A DNA stretch of 64,000 nt. Source: Sansalvadorimonas sp965243775. GTDB lineage: Bacteria > Pseudomonadota > Gammaproteobacteria > Pseudomonadales > Endozoicomonadaceae. This document shows, in pieces, positions 17,870 through 26,839 of the stretch. A program made the position numbers and the translations under genes. Where the stretch lies: positions 124,001 to 188,000 of the forward strand of contig CBDEWF010000143.1 in NCBI GenBank assembly GCA_965243775.1, read 5' to 3'. Each line of letters opens with the position of its first letter. Positions within the stretch are counted from its first letter, which is position 1. The notes under the pieces are model-generated. The model did no database searches, was not told the DNA's origin, and worked only from the letters and a program-made list of their open reading frames with translations.

Positions 17870-19879
17870 GTGGCCCACCGACTGAATGAGCGTCAGGCTG
17901 AAGCTGTTAATTATGTGTCTGGACCACTTTTGGTGCTGGCAGGTGCCGGCAGTGGCAAAACCAGTGTTATCACCACCAAGATTGCCTACCTGATTCAGGA
18001 GTGCGGCCTGAAAGCCCGTAATATTGTTGCAGTGACTTTTACCAACAAGGCTGCACGGGAGATGAAGGAGCGGGTCGGTAAGTTGGTTCAGGGCCGGGCT
18101 TCCCACGGTTTAACAGTGTCCACCTTTCACAACCTGGGGATGAATATTATCCGCAAGGAGTATAAAACCCTCGGTTTTAAACCCGGCTTCTCCATTTTTG
18201 ACCAGCAAGACGCCCGTACTCTTCTGGTAGAACTGATGCACAAGCAGCTCAGTGATGGAGAAGACAGTGTTGATGCTGTTCAGCATATGATCTCCAACTG
18301 GAAAAACGACCTGGTTCTGCCCCAGCAGGCCCTGGATCGAGCCCGTAATGAAGAGGAGATGCTGGCCGCCCGGGTTTATGTGAATTACAACCGAACACTG
18401 AAGGCCTTTAATGCGGTTGATTTTGACGACCTGATCCTGCTGCCGGTACAGATGTTCCGGGAGCACAGAGATGTTCTGCAGCGCTGGCAGAGCAGGATTC
18501 ACTACATGCTGGTTGATGAATACCAGGACACTAACTCCAGTCAGTACCTGATGGTCAAACAGCTGGTTGGTGACCGGGCCATGTTTACTGTGGTGGGTGA
18601 TGATGACCAGTCTATCTATGCCTGGCGTGGTGCCCGGCCGGAAAACATGGCGCTGCTGAAGCAGGATTTCCCCGGGTTGAAGCTGGTCAAACTGGAACAG
18701 AATTACCGTTCAACAAGCCGGATTCTTAAGGCCGCCAACGTTCTGATTGCCAACAATCCCCATGTCTTCGAAAAGACCCTGTGGAGTGAGGTGGGCCTGG
18801 GCGATGAAATCCGTGTCGTCCGCTGCCGTAACGAAGATTCTGAAGCAGAACGGGTGGCAACAGAAATTCTGGCTCACAGGCTGAAGTACGATACCTCCTG
18901 GAAAGATTATGCCGTTCTGTACCGAGGTAACTTTCAGTCCCGGCTGTTGGAAATGAAACTGCAGGAACACCAGATTCCCTACAACATCACCGGTGGTACA
19001 TCTTTCTTTGCCCGGGCGGAAGTGAAAGACATGATGGCCTACCTGCGACTGCTGGTTAACCCGGATGATGACAATGCTTTTCTGCGTATAGTCAACGTTC
19101 CCCGTCGTGAGATTGGTGCCAGTACCCTTGAAAAGCTGGGTACCTATGCCGGACAGCGCCATATCAGTCTGTACCAGGCCTGTCATGAGATGGGGCTGGA
19201 AGAGGTGATGGATGCCCGTTATGTGGATAAGCTGCGGCGGTTCACCAAGTGGATGGACGACCTGAGTCGTATCAGCCACTCCGATCCCATGAAAGGGGTT
19301 CGCCTGCTGGTCACAGAGAGTGACTACGAGAGCTGGCTTTACCAGAACACCAGCAGCGATATTATCGCGGAAAAACGTATGGGCAATATTGAGTTCCTGA
19401 TCAGTTCCATCCAGCAGTCCCTGGAGCGGGGCGACGAAGATGCCACACTGGAGGACGCCATAACCCGGCTGATTCTGCGGGACATGATGGATCGCCAGGA
19501 GGAGGAAGAGGATCACGATAAAGTCCAGCTGCTGACCCTGCACGCTTCCAAGGGGCTGGAATATCCCAATGTCTTTATGATTGGTATGGAAGAAGAGCTG
19601 CTGCCCCACCGCACCAGTATCGAAGAGGACAATATCGAGGAAGAACGCCGGTTAACCTACGTGGGCATTACCCGGGCCAGAAAGCGGCTGGTTATGACAT
19701 TAGCAGCCTCCCGCCGCCAGTTTGGAGAAACTCTGGACACAACCCCCAGCCGCTTCCTGGACGAGCTGCCCCAGGAAGATCTGGTTTACGAAGGTTGGGA
19801 ACAGAGATCGACACCTGAGCAAAGGCATGCCCGTGGACAGGAAGCTCTGGATGATATTTTACGTGGGCTGGATCTCTGA
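17870..19879 (+). CDS. rep: ATP-dependent DNA helicase Rep
   Basis: 669 residues from a GTG start; matches E. coli Rep in length and opening (RLNERQAEAVNYVSGPLLVL). An SF1A 3'-5' helicase that helps forks pass bound proteins. Motifs in order: Walker A AGAGSGKT, Ia TFTNKAAREMKERV, II VDEYQDTN, III VVGDDDQSIYAWRGA, IV LEQNYRST, V LLTLHASKGLEYPNVF and VI RRLTYVGITRARKRL. The absence of UvrD-like C-terminal features and the close Rep match support the name. The last 21 bases overlap the convergent LysR gene. Confidence 0.96.
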   Translation: MAHRLNERQAEAVNYVSGPLLVLAGAGSGKTSVITTKIAYLIQECGLKARNIVAVTFTNKAAREMKERVGKLVQGRASHGLTVSTFHNLGMNIIRKEYKTLGFKPGFSIFDQQDARTLLVELMHKQLSDGEDSVDAVQHMISNWKNDLVLPQQALDRARNEEEMLAARVYVNYNRTLKAFNAVDFDDLILLPVQMFREHRDVLQRWQSRIHYMLVDEYQDTNSSQYLMVKQLVGDRAMFTVVGDDDQSIYAWRGARPENMALLKQDFPGLKLVKLEQNYRSTSRILKAANVLIANNPHVFEKTLWSEVGLGDEIRVVRCRNEDSEAERVATEILAHRLKYDTSWKDYAVLYRGNFQSRLLEMKLQEHQIPYNITGGTSFFARAEVKDMMAYLRLLVNPDDDNAFLRIVNVPRREIGASTLEKLGTYAGQRHISLYQACHEMGLEEVMDARYVDKLRRFTKWMDDLSRISHSDPMKGVRLLVTESDYESWLYQNTSSDIIAEKRMGNIEFLISSIQQSLERGDEDATLEDAITRLILRDMMDRQEEEEDHDKVQLLTLHASKGLEYPNVFMIGMEEELLPHRTSIEEDNIEEERRLTYVGITRARKRLVMTLAASRRQFGETLDTTPSRFLDELPQEDLVYEGWEQRSTPEQRHARGQEALDDILRGLDL

Positions 19880-20752
19880 CCGGCTTAATTCCTGTTCCAG
19901 ACAGGAGTAGAGCGCCTGCACTTTGGCGTTCTGCTTCATATCCCGGTGGTAGGTAAACCAGGCAGAATCACCTCCCCAGCTCTCCACACATTTCAGTTTA
20001 TGCAGATGCGGCTGCCTGGCAGCTGCATCAACGGGCATTGGGCCAATACCCATGCCTTCGACCACTACAGCTTGAATATCCAGAAAACTGTTGCTTTGAT
20101 ACACTAGTCGGCTGCTATCAATATCGACCAGCATTTTCTGGATAAACGGAATATTCTGCTTTCCTCCAGAAGGCATCACCCAAAAATGGTTGTTGTACTC
20201 TTCACGACTGTTGGGAATCCCGAACTTGCTCACATAAGAGTCCGCAGCGTAATAGCTCACCAGGAAGCTGGTCAGTGGACGAACAATAATGTCTGGATCA
20301 TTTGGCTTTTGCCCCATGCGCAATGAGACATGGGCAACACCCGATGCCAGAGACAGAATTTCATCGGTCGCAATAATCTGTAGCTGAATCTCAGGATAAC
20401 TATCCCGGAAAGCTTTCATGGCAGCACTTAACCGCGGCATATAATCATTGACGGTTGTGATAAGAAGAGGGCCTCTCATGTGCTTCTCTTCATTTTTCAG
20501 CAAATGCTCCAGATGATTGAGGCGCTGCTCAATCTCCGGCATTTCATCCAGCAATAATCGCCCTGCCGCTGTCAGCTGATAGCCCCGCTGGTGTCGCAGG
20601 AATAGTTTAATCTTGAGCGCATCTTCCAGGGCATTCACATGCCGCAACACTGTCGCATGATTCACCCCCAAATGCTTGCCTACCTTACTGAGCGAACCCG
20701 TAACTGCGACCTGATAAGCCATTCTTAGATCATCCCAGCTCGCACGCGCCAT
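19859..20752 (-). CDS. LysR-family transcriptional regulator
   Basis: 297 residues: an N-terminal winged HTH (LRMAYQVAVTGSLSKVGKHL then HATVLRHVNALEDAL) and a co-inducer-binding domain. The HTH begins WDDLRMAYQVAVTGSLS, as in the group of LysR regulators that often carry shortened effector domains. It is divergent from the cytochrome b561-yceI pair, with about 150 bp between starts, so it most likely controls that pair. Its 3' end overlaps rep by 21 bp, tail to tail. Confidence 0.9.
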   Translation of the reverse strand: MARASWDDLRMAYQVAVTGSLSKVGKHLGVNHATVLRHVNALEDALKIKLFLRHQRGYQLTAAGRLLLDEMPEIEQRLNHLEHLLKNEEKHMRGPLLITTVNDYMPRLSAAMKAFRDSYPEIQLQIIATDEILSLASGVAHVSLRMGQKPNDPDIIVRPLTSFLVSYYAADSYVSKFGIPNSREEYNNHFWVMPSGGKQNIPFIQKMLVDIDSSRLVYQSNSFLDIQAVVVEGMGIGPMPVDAAARQPHLHKLKCVESWGGDSAWFTYHRDMKQNAKVQALYSCLEQELSRSEIQPT

Positions 20753-20906
20753 GGTTAAACCTGCATTTTGTTATCTACGACAGGTGTATTATTTCACTGT
20801 ATGTGCATTTCTGCACAACAATTTTTAATTTATAAGTATTTTCACACATAACGCATTTACTTAAAGTACCACTACTCGGAAGCAGAACCAGAGTGCAGGT
20901 AAAAGC

Positions 20907-21461
20907 ATGTTGAGAAATACAACAAAAACATACGGGTGGATAACCATCTGCATGCACTGGATGCAAGCTACTGGCGTTCTTTTTATGTTTGGACTGGGCC
21001 TGTATATGGTCGATCTAACTTATTACGACCCCTGGTACAAAGGCTCACTGGAACTCCATAAAAGCCTTGGGATTCTGTTAGTTTTTGTATGGGGCGGACT
21101 ACTATCCTGGCGCTTTCTGAACCCTCGCCCAAAGCCAGAGCCGGCCCCCGCACATGAGTTACTTGCAGCTAGGGTGATGCACTGGGCCCTGTACCTGGTC
21201 GTTGCTGCCATGCTTATTACCGGCTACCTGATTTCAACGGCAGATGGACGCAGCATTTCAGTATTCAGCCTCTTTGAAGTGCCGGCTCTGCCTTACGCTT
21301 TTGAAAACCAGGAGACCGTTGTGGGGAATATCCACAGAATTATTGCCTGGAGTTTGATAGGGCTGGTATCTGTCCATTTCCTGGCAGCACTGAAACATCA
21401 CTTTATTGATCAAGACAATACCCTAAGAAGAATGCTTAGACCTTTAAGCGCCCGTCATTAA
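20907..21461 (+). CDS. yceJ: Cytochrome b561 family membrane protein (YceJ-like)
   Basis: 184 residues with four predicted transmembrane helices. Haem-ligand histidines are placed as in bacterial b561 proteins: HWMQ in helix 1, LHKSLG in helix 2, VMHWALY in helix 3 and IHRIIAW/HFLAAL in helix 4. The family moves electrons between ubiquinol and acceptors such as superoxide. It is immediately followed by yceI, as E. coli yceJ-yceI, so a joint transcript is likely. The closing segment RRMLRP is typical of the group. Confidence 0.9.
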   Translation: MLRNTTKTYGWITICMHWMQATGVLFMFGLGLYMVDLTYYDPWYKGSLELHKSLGILLVFVWGGLLSWRFLNPRPKPEPAPAHELLAARVMHWALYLVVAAMLITGYLISTADGRSISVFSLFEVPALPYAFENQETVVGNIHRIIAWSLIGLVSVHFLAALKHHFIDQDNTLRRMLRPLSARH

Positions 21462-21496
21462 ATCTGAAAACCGATAATTACAATCAGAGAGATAAT

Positions 21497-22072
21497 ATGA
21501 AAAATCTTATTAAGGCCGCTGCACTTTCTGCTGCTGTTTTATCCGCTACAAGCGTACAGGCTGCTGACTATATAATTGATACAGACGGAGCCCATGCCTT
21601 TGTTCAATTCAAAATCAAACACCTTGGGTACAGCTGGCTGATTGGCCGGTTCAATACCTTTGAAGGTGAGTTCAGCTATGATCCAAACGACCTGAAAGCC
21701 TCTAAAGTTAATGTTGTTATCCAAACTGCCAGCGTTGATTCCAATCATGCAGAACGAGACAAGCACCTTAAAGGTAAAGACTTCCTGAATGCAGCAAAAT
21801 TCCCACAGGCTACATTCAGCAGCACCCGGTTTATCCCGGCAGATGAAAACAGCGGAACCCTTGAGGGTAACCTGACTCTGCATGGCGTGACAAAGGCTAT
21901 CTCTTTCCCAGTCAAAAAAGTGGGTGAAGGCAGTGACCCCTGGGGTGGATATCGAGCGGGTTTTGAAGGACACACAACCCTAAAGCTGGCTGACTACGGA
22001 ATCACCTACAACCTTGGACCAGCTTCCACAGAAGTTCAGCTGGATCTCCATATAGAAGGTATTCGCAAGTAA
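21497..22072 (+). CDS. yceI: YceI-family periplasmic lipid-binding protein
   Basis: 191 residues with a signal peptide ending TSVQA|ADY. The mature part is the YceI lipocalin-like barrel: AHAFVQFKIKHLGYSWLIGRF, then LTLHGVTKAISFPVK and the closing EVQLDLHIEGIRK. Family members bind isoprenoid chains such as ubiquinone in the periplasm, which suits the b561 neighbour 35 bp upstream. A GAGAGATA site precedes the ATG. Known relatives respond to stress or high pH; nothing in this sequence proves that here. Confidence 0.94.
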   Translation: MKNLIKAAALSAAVLSATSVQAADYIIDTDGAHAFVQFKIKHLGYSWLIGRFNTFEGEFSYDPNDLKASKVNVVIQTASVDSNHAERDKHLKGKDFLNAAKFPQATFSSTRFIPADENSGTLEGNLTLHGVTKAISFPVKKVGEGSDPWGGYRAGFEGHTTLKLADYGITYNLGPASTEVQLDLHIEGIRK

Positions 22073-22213
22073 TTGCCATCAATTGATCTCAGCTGTAATC
22101 GCGTTGAGGATTTCAAGGATAACCTGAAAAGATAACCAAAGGGACTTGGTTAAGGAACATAGTCAACAGATACTTGTTAATGGCCGGATTATGTTGGCCA
22201 GGTCAAAGCTGAC

Positions 22214-22432
22214 TTAACGCGCCATATTCAGGAAAAGGTCTTCAACCTTCTGCCTGGCCCAAGGCGTTTTACGCAGAAATTTCAGACTGGATTTCACAGA
22301 CGGATCATGATTGAAACAGCGGATATTGATCCGGCGTCCCAGTTCATCCCATCCGTAGTAATCAACAAGGGTCACAACAATCCGCTCCAGGGTAATACCG
22401 TGGAGCGGGTTATTCGGTTGACTTTGGGTCAT
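22214..22432 (-). CDS. VF530/DUF2132 family small protein
   Basis: 72 residues matching the VF530-type family: NNPLHGITLERIVVTLVDYY, GWDELGRRINIRCFN and the closing SVKSSLKFLRKTPWAR. The family is a compact helical fold, proposed to bind DNA; its cellular role is unknown. It lies 28 bp downstream of the rpoH stop on the same strand and may be read through from rpoH. Confidence 0.9.
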   Translation of the reverse strand: MTQSQPNNPLHGITLERIVVTLVDYYGWDELGRRINIRCFNHDPSVKSSLKFLRKTPWARQKVEDLFLNMAR

Positions 22433-22460
22433 AGAAGAAGTTCAGTACAGCCTGAAAAGA

Positions 22461-23318
22461 TCAGGCAGCCAGTGCCCCTTTCAGCTTCTTGAGAGCATTC
22501 TTTTCCAGCTGACGAATACGCTCAGCGGAAACACCGTAGCGGGCTGCCAGTTCATGGAGAGTGGCCTTGTTATCCTCATCCAGCCAGCGGCTCTTGAGAA
22601 TGTCCCGGCTGCGTTCATCCAGACCGGCCAGTGCATTTTGCAGACGCTGAGTAGCGTTATCGCTCCAGTCAGCGTCCTCCAGCTGAGTGGATGGGTCGGC
22701 ACTGCGATCTTCCAGGTAATGAGCCGGAGCCTGGTAGGCAGTATCGCTGTCGTCGTCTGCATAACCATCAAAGGCCGTATCCTGGCCAGCCATACGGCTT
22801 TCCATCTCCTGTACCACCTCAGGATCTACACCGAGGTCACGGGCTACAGCATTGGTTTCTTCCTGGTTCAGCCAGCCAAGGCGTTTCTTGCTGGAACGCA
22901 GGTTGAAGAAGAGTTTGCGCTGGGACTTGGTGGTTGCAACTTTCACAATCCGCCAGTTGCGCAGGATAAATTCATGAATCTCGGCCTTGACCCAATGCAC
23001 AGCAAAAGACACCAGGCGAACCCCCATTTCCGGGTTAAACCGACGCACGGCTTTCATCAGGCCAACATTGCCTTCCTGAATCAGGTCCGACTGGGCCAGA
23101 CCATAGCCAGAGTAGCTCTTGGCGATATGTACCACGAAACGCAGGTGAGACATAACCAGCTGACGTGCTGCCTCAAGATCTTCCTCATAGTAGAGGCGAT
23201 CTGCAAGCTCTCTTTCCTGGTCGGCAGACAACACAGCAATACTGCTAACTGCGTGGATATAGGCATCAATATTCTGCCCGGGGGTCAGCAGGTCAACCGG
23301 TTGCAGGCTGGTACCCAT
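22461..23318 (-). CDS. rpoH: RNA polymerase heat-shock sigma factor (sigma-32)
   Basis: 285 residues from the ATG at 23316-23318, seven bases after GGAG; two upstream TTG codons are also in frame. Region 2 is YGLAQSDLIQEGNVGLMKAVRRF followed by MGVRLVSFAVHWVKAEIHEF. The RpoH box QRKLFFNLRSSKKRLGW is present, which separates RpoH from RpoD. Region 4.2 is ATLHELAARYGVSAERIRQLEKNA. The product directs transcription of chaperone and protease genes. Linkage to ftsYEX is conserved in gammaproteobacteria, though an orphan gene intervenes here. Confidence 0.98.
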   Translation of the reverse strand: MGTSLQPVDLLTPGQNIDAYIHAVSSIAVLSADQERELADRLYYEEDLEAARQLVMSHLRFVVHIAKSYSGYGLAQSDLIQEGNVGLMKAVRRFNPEMGVRLVSFAVHWVKAEIHEFILRNWRIVKVATTKSQRKLFFNLRSSKKRLGWLNQEETNAVARDLGVDPEVVQEMESRMAGQDTAFDGYADDDSDTAYQAPAHYLEDRSADPSTQLEDADWSDNATQRLQNALAGLDERSRDILKSRWLDEDNKATLHELAARYGVSAERIRQLEKNALKKLKGALAA

Positions 23319-23500
23319 CAACAAACTCCGAATAATAAGTAGATGTCTATGTTATCACTGTTCCCATAAATAATTATACAGGAAAAGCGGTAAGACCAGA
23401 GCTTTATACACTTTGATACAAGCTGCCAAATTCTGACATAAGCTTCTGGTGCCCAGTTATAAAATAGTGGCAAAAAGCGTTTTTTTTTATGACGACCCTG

Positions 23501-25003
23501 TTACTTCTGGTGACTATTCCAGCCATTCCACAAGCTATTAGTAGCTGTCAGTATCCGAGAGGGATACATATACATCAGAGTGACCAGCAACCCCATCCCG
23601 ATAACGGCAGCCCCGGAAGCGATTACAGCTCCAGCCCCAAAGATCAAAAGAGTTCCGAAAGGCACACCATAGGGCAGAAGAACAACTCCCAGCAGAGCTC
23701 CTATACCTGTGATCAGTGATAAATTGGGAGCATATTGCACAGCCGAACCAACGCCTTGCCCAAACAGGTTTATTCCTGCCCCCAGATAAGAGATAAGTGA
23801 TCCTCCAAGCTTCAGAGCCGAACCAAACATAGACTGGAGTGTCACCAGTGGCAGCAGGTGTTCATGGGTGTCATAAATCGTCCAGGAATCCAGTGTGGCG
23901 GGAGCGAGAATAGGCAGCAGTATCCCAAGAGACAAACCCGCAGTCATTACAGTGGTCAATGCCACGCTGGAAAACAGCTTCCCCAGAACGAGTATTGTGG
24001 CAGTTGTCACTGCAACTCCACCAAGACTTACCTGCCCGAGCATCGACCTCAGCTGTCCGTAGTAGCCCGGAAAAATATCCTCAATCCGGACCACTTCTAC
24101 ATAGCGGGCATAACCATAGTTAGCATAACTGGAGAGTACGTCTGCCCGTACATGATAGGCCTCAGGGCTTTCGGTCAGCAGGAATATATCATTGCTGTCG
24201 ACTCTTCCCAGCTCAAGCGCCAGCCTGGCCGCATTCTGATGACCATCCGGTGAATAGGCCAGCAGCCGGCTGCTTCCAAGACGAACGACTACACTATGGT
24301 CCCGATTAGCGATCATTGAGAACCCTTGGCTGGTGGAGAGGAAACCGTGATGACTGAGCAGGTATCCTATCTGGCGCCAGCGTGGCGTCTTCAGGCCGAA
24401 GCAGGCAACCCTGGCTCCATTATCAAAATCCCGAACCTGCTTTCCAGCAACTTCCAGAGCCCCTTCTGTTTTTGAGTTTCCGGCCATAAGCAGTTCATGG
24501 CTGGCGTAGGGCAGATCATCTACAGAAACAAGAACCATGTTTACCTGCTTATCCCAGCTCATGACCCTGTCTCCGAAGTAATAAAGATCACTACTGCGGT
24601 ACAGGGAATCCAGCAAGGGGCCCGTATTGCCCAGATAACAAATCTGTGACCGTAAGCTATCCAGCACTTCAGCGAGCTGGTTATCATCAAAATCTGATAG
24701 GTCAGTGGCTCCCTGGTAAAAGCCAGTCCAGTCAGAGAGCAGGTATCTGCCTTGTTGTGCCAGATCATCCAGAGAGCCTGAAACATCGGGAAGCCAGCTA
24801 TGCAACCGGATCAGCACGCTCTGCTGCTCATCTTCCACCTCTGGATACTTCAGCGAGGCGGCAGTCACAGAACTGAAAAAAACCACTGCAATAACTAAAA
24901 GCCAGCTGTGCAGATACTTTAGATACAGCCAGCCATGAATGTGCTTGGGCATTTTCATAGTGAATAAGCCACCAGCTACCAGTTCAGGAGTCAGATATGA
25001 CAT
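23501..25003 (-). CDS. Orphan membrane protein, 500 aa
   Basis: Not recognised. An N-terminal hydrophobic helix (LHSWLLVIAVVFFSSVTAA) probably acts as signal or anchor; translation may start at M16 or M18 just before it. A ~280-residue soluble region follows, then 4-5 hydrophobic segments in the last ~170 residues (GGVAVTTATILVLG, ALTTVMTAGLSLGILLPIL, LITGIGALLGVVLLPYG, TLLIFGAGAVIASGAAVIG). The layout suggests an exported domain tethered to the inner membrane. It breaks the usual rpoH-ftsX adjacency. A small basic/Trp-rich tail ends the protein. Confidence 0.65.
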   Translation of the reverse strand: MSYLTPELVAGGLFTMKMPKHIHGWLYLKYLHSWLLVIAVVFFSSVTAASLKYPEVEDEQQSVLIRLHSWLPDVSGSLDDLAQQGRYLLSDWTGFYQGATDLSDFDDNQLAEVLDSLRSQICYLGNTGPLLDSLYRSSDLYYFGDRVMSWDKQVNMVLVSVDDLPYASHELLMAGNSKTEGALEVAGKQVRDFDNGARVACFGLKTPRWRQIGYLLSHHGFLSTSQGFSMIANRDHSVVVRLGSSRLLAYSPDGHQNAARLALELGRVDSNDIFLLTESPEAYHVRADVLSSYANYGYARYVEVVRIEDIFPGYYGQLRSMLGQVSLGGVAVTTATILVLGKLFSSVALTTVMTAGLSLGILLPILAPATLDSWTIYDTHEHLLPLVTLQSMFGSALKLGGSLISYLGAGINLFGQGVGSAVQYAPNLSLITGIGALLGVVLLPYGVPFGTLLIFGAGAVIASGAAVIGMGLLVTLMYMYPSRILTATNSLWNGWNSHQK

Positions 25004-25060
25004 CCCTGAACTGGAATAGGTTCAGTCATGGACAAGGGGGATTCGTTATTGAATGTAATA

Positions 25061-26128
25061 TTAGGGATCTATATGTCGCAACTGCCGCCAAGTGGTAGCA
25101 AAAGCTCCCACAACGCCCAGCAGGGCACTGCCTGACACCAGAACTATAAAGGTCAATAAATCAGGAAAATTCATCTGGAAGGTACTCTGATACAAGGTGG
25201 CCACAGCATTTGCTGATCCGGCTACCAAAAACCACAGTCCTGCAGTCATCAGCCAGGCCAGTAATCCCCCCAGAAGCCCGTACCAGAAGCCACTGTACAG
25301 GAAAGGCAGTATAACAAAGCCATCTGAGCCACCAACCAGCTTTATTACCCGGATCTCATCCTGCCGGTTCACAACCAGCAGGCGAATGGTATTCCCTACA
25401 GCCATAAGCACAGCTAGAACGACCAGGGTAATCAAACCATTCAGGACACGTTCCCCGAGGGTTACGATGGCATGTAGCCTCTTCAGCCAGATATCATCCA
25501 ACCTGACCTCTTCCACACCACCTAGCCGAACCAGCCTGTTTTTCAGGTTGCTGACAGCCAGAGGGGCAGTCTCAACAGGCTCAACCTCAAGAACACCAGG
25601 CAAAGGGTTGTCATCCAGAAGTTTCAACGCCTGCCCCAGACCGGAATACTTTTCAAACTCCATCAGTCCCTGCCGGGGAGAGATATAAACCACTTCCCTG
25701 ATAGCAGGATCCTTCTGCAGTTCCCGCCTGAGATCCAGGGCCCTGGCATCACTGGTTTTACTGTCAAGATAGAGAGAAACACGCACTATGGCACTAGCAT
25801 TCCCCGAAGCTTCCTGCAGATTTTCCAGAGTCATGGACAGAGCCGCTGGAAAAGCCAGAGCTATACCCAGCACCAAAATAGTCATCAGGCTGGCAACAGG
25901 TGTCGCCAGAATGCGGACCAGAGCTTCCCGGGAAACCTGACGATGGAGAGCAAACAGAGTCTGCCAGTGCTGAGCTGAAGAACTTGCAGTTTTTCTCCGT
26001 GCTGAACCTGCTGCAGGCCCTGTTGTAGACCTTGCTGTAGACCCTGTATCACCTCCGGCAGGCGGCGTGCGTCGCCAGGTTGTTACCGCAGATTTGCGTT
26101 CTGACCTGTCCGGTCTGTTTCGACTCAT
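25061..26128 (-). CDS. ftsX: Cell-division ABC transporter permease FtsX
   Basis: 355 residues from the ATG at 26126-26128, which overlaps the ftsE stop as ATGA; an upstream ATG at 26137 is also in frame. Four transmembrane helices with a periplasmic loop after helix 1 (LASLMTILVLGIALAFPAAL region), as in all FtsX. FtsX passes ATP-driven signals from FtsE to murein hydrolase activators at the septum. The N-terminal ~60 residues are long, basic and low in complexity (STTGPAAGSARRK), longer than in E. coli. Translational coupling to ftsE is evident from the 4-nt overlap. Confidence 0.95.
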   Translation of the reverse strand: MSRNRPDRSERKSAVTTWRRTPPAGGDTGSTARSTTGPAAGSARRKTASSSAQHWQTLFALHRQVSREALVRILATPVASLMTILVLGIALAFPAALSMTLENLQEASGNASAIVRVSLYLDSKTSDARALDLRRELQKDPAIREVVYISPRQGLMEFEKYSGLGQALKLLDDNPLPGVLEVEPVETAPLAVSNLKNRLVRLGGVEEVRLDDIWLKRLHAIVTLGERVLNGLITLVVLAVLMAVGNTIRLLVVNRQDEIRVIKLVGGSDGFVILPFLYSGFWYGLLGGLLAWLMTAGLWFLVAGSANAVATLYQSTFQMNFPDLLTFIVLVSGSALLGVVGAFATTWRQLRHIDP

Positions 26129-26796
26129 GCTTCGCACACCTGCCGGGCTTTCAAATGCCCCTTCTCCAGAGTGATCACCCTGTGACCCATGCGCTGGACA
26201 AGATCCAGATCGTGGGTCGCAATCAGAATGGTAGTACCCGCCTGATTAAACATATGAAAACGTCGCATAATATCAGTAGACAGGTCAGGGTCGAGGTTAC
26301 CGGTGGGTTCATCAGCCAGGAGCACAGCCGGACGGTTAACCATGGCTCTGGCTATACCGACCCGCTGCTGTTCACCACCGGACAGCGCCAGCGGATTCAG
26401 CTTTTCCCGGTCCAGCAGCCCGACCATATCCAGGGCAGCACGAACACGCTTGCCAATATCATTGGGGTTATAACCAGAGACCAGCAGAGGAATTGCAACA
26501 TTGTCGTACACCGTGCGGTCAAACAGTAGCTGGTGATCCTGAAAAACGACACCAATATTGCGTCTCAGAGCCGGTACCTGACCACGGCGCAGCTTGGACA
26601 GCATATAACCACCCACCCACACATGGCCGGATGTCGGACGGTCCATCAGCATAATCAGTTTCAGCAGCGTACTCTTACCGGCACCGGAGTGCCCTGTGAG
26701 AAAAGCCATCTCCCCGCGCTCAATACGAAGGGTGATATCATCGAGACCAATATGCCCGTTGACAAAACGCTTGCACACTTTTTCGAAGATAATCAC
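26125..26796 (-). CDS. ftsE: Cell-division ABC transporter ATPase FtsE
   Basis: 223 residues, standard FtsE size. Opens MIIFEKVCKRFVNGHIGLDD. Walker A is GHSGAGKSTLLKL, signature LSGGEQQRVGIARAM, Walker B VLLADEPTGNLD and the switch His is in ILIATHDLDLV. It pairs with FtsX at the division site. It sits 43 bp downstream of ftsY on the same strand, the usual ftsY-ftsE-ftsX order. Confidence 0.98.
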   Translation of the reverse strand: MIIFEKVCKRFVNGHIGLDDITLRIERGEMAFLTGHSGAGKSTLLKLIMLMDRPTSGHVWVGGYMLSKLRRGQVPALRRNIGVVFQDHQLLFDRTVYDNVAIPLLVSGYNPNDIGKRVRAALDMVGLLDREKLNPLALSGGEQQRVGIARAMVNRPAVLLADEPTGNLDPDLSTDIMRRFHMFNQAGTTILIATHDLDLVQRMGHRVITLEKGHLKARQVCEA

Positions 26797-26839
26797 CGGC
26801 GACTCCCTGCCCTGCTCTCGGCTTTAATTTACACGCACA

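Noticed and set aside
18710..19609. 299-codon minus-strand frame inside rep
   Set aside because: Antisense to helicase motifs that are fully conserved.
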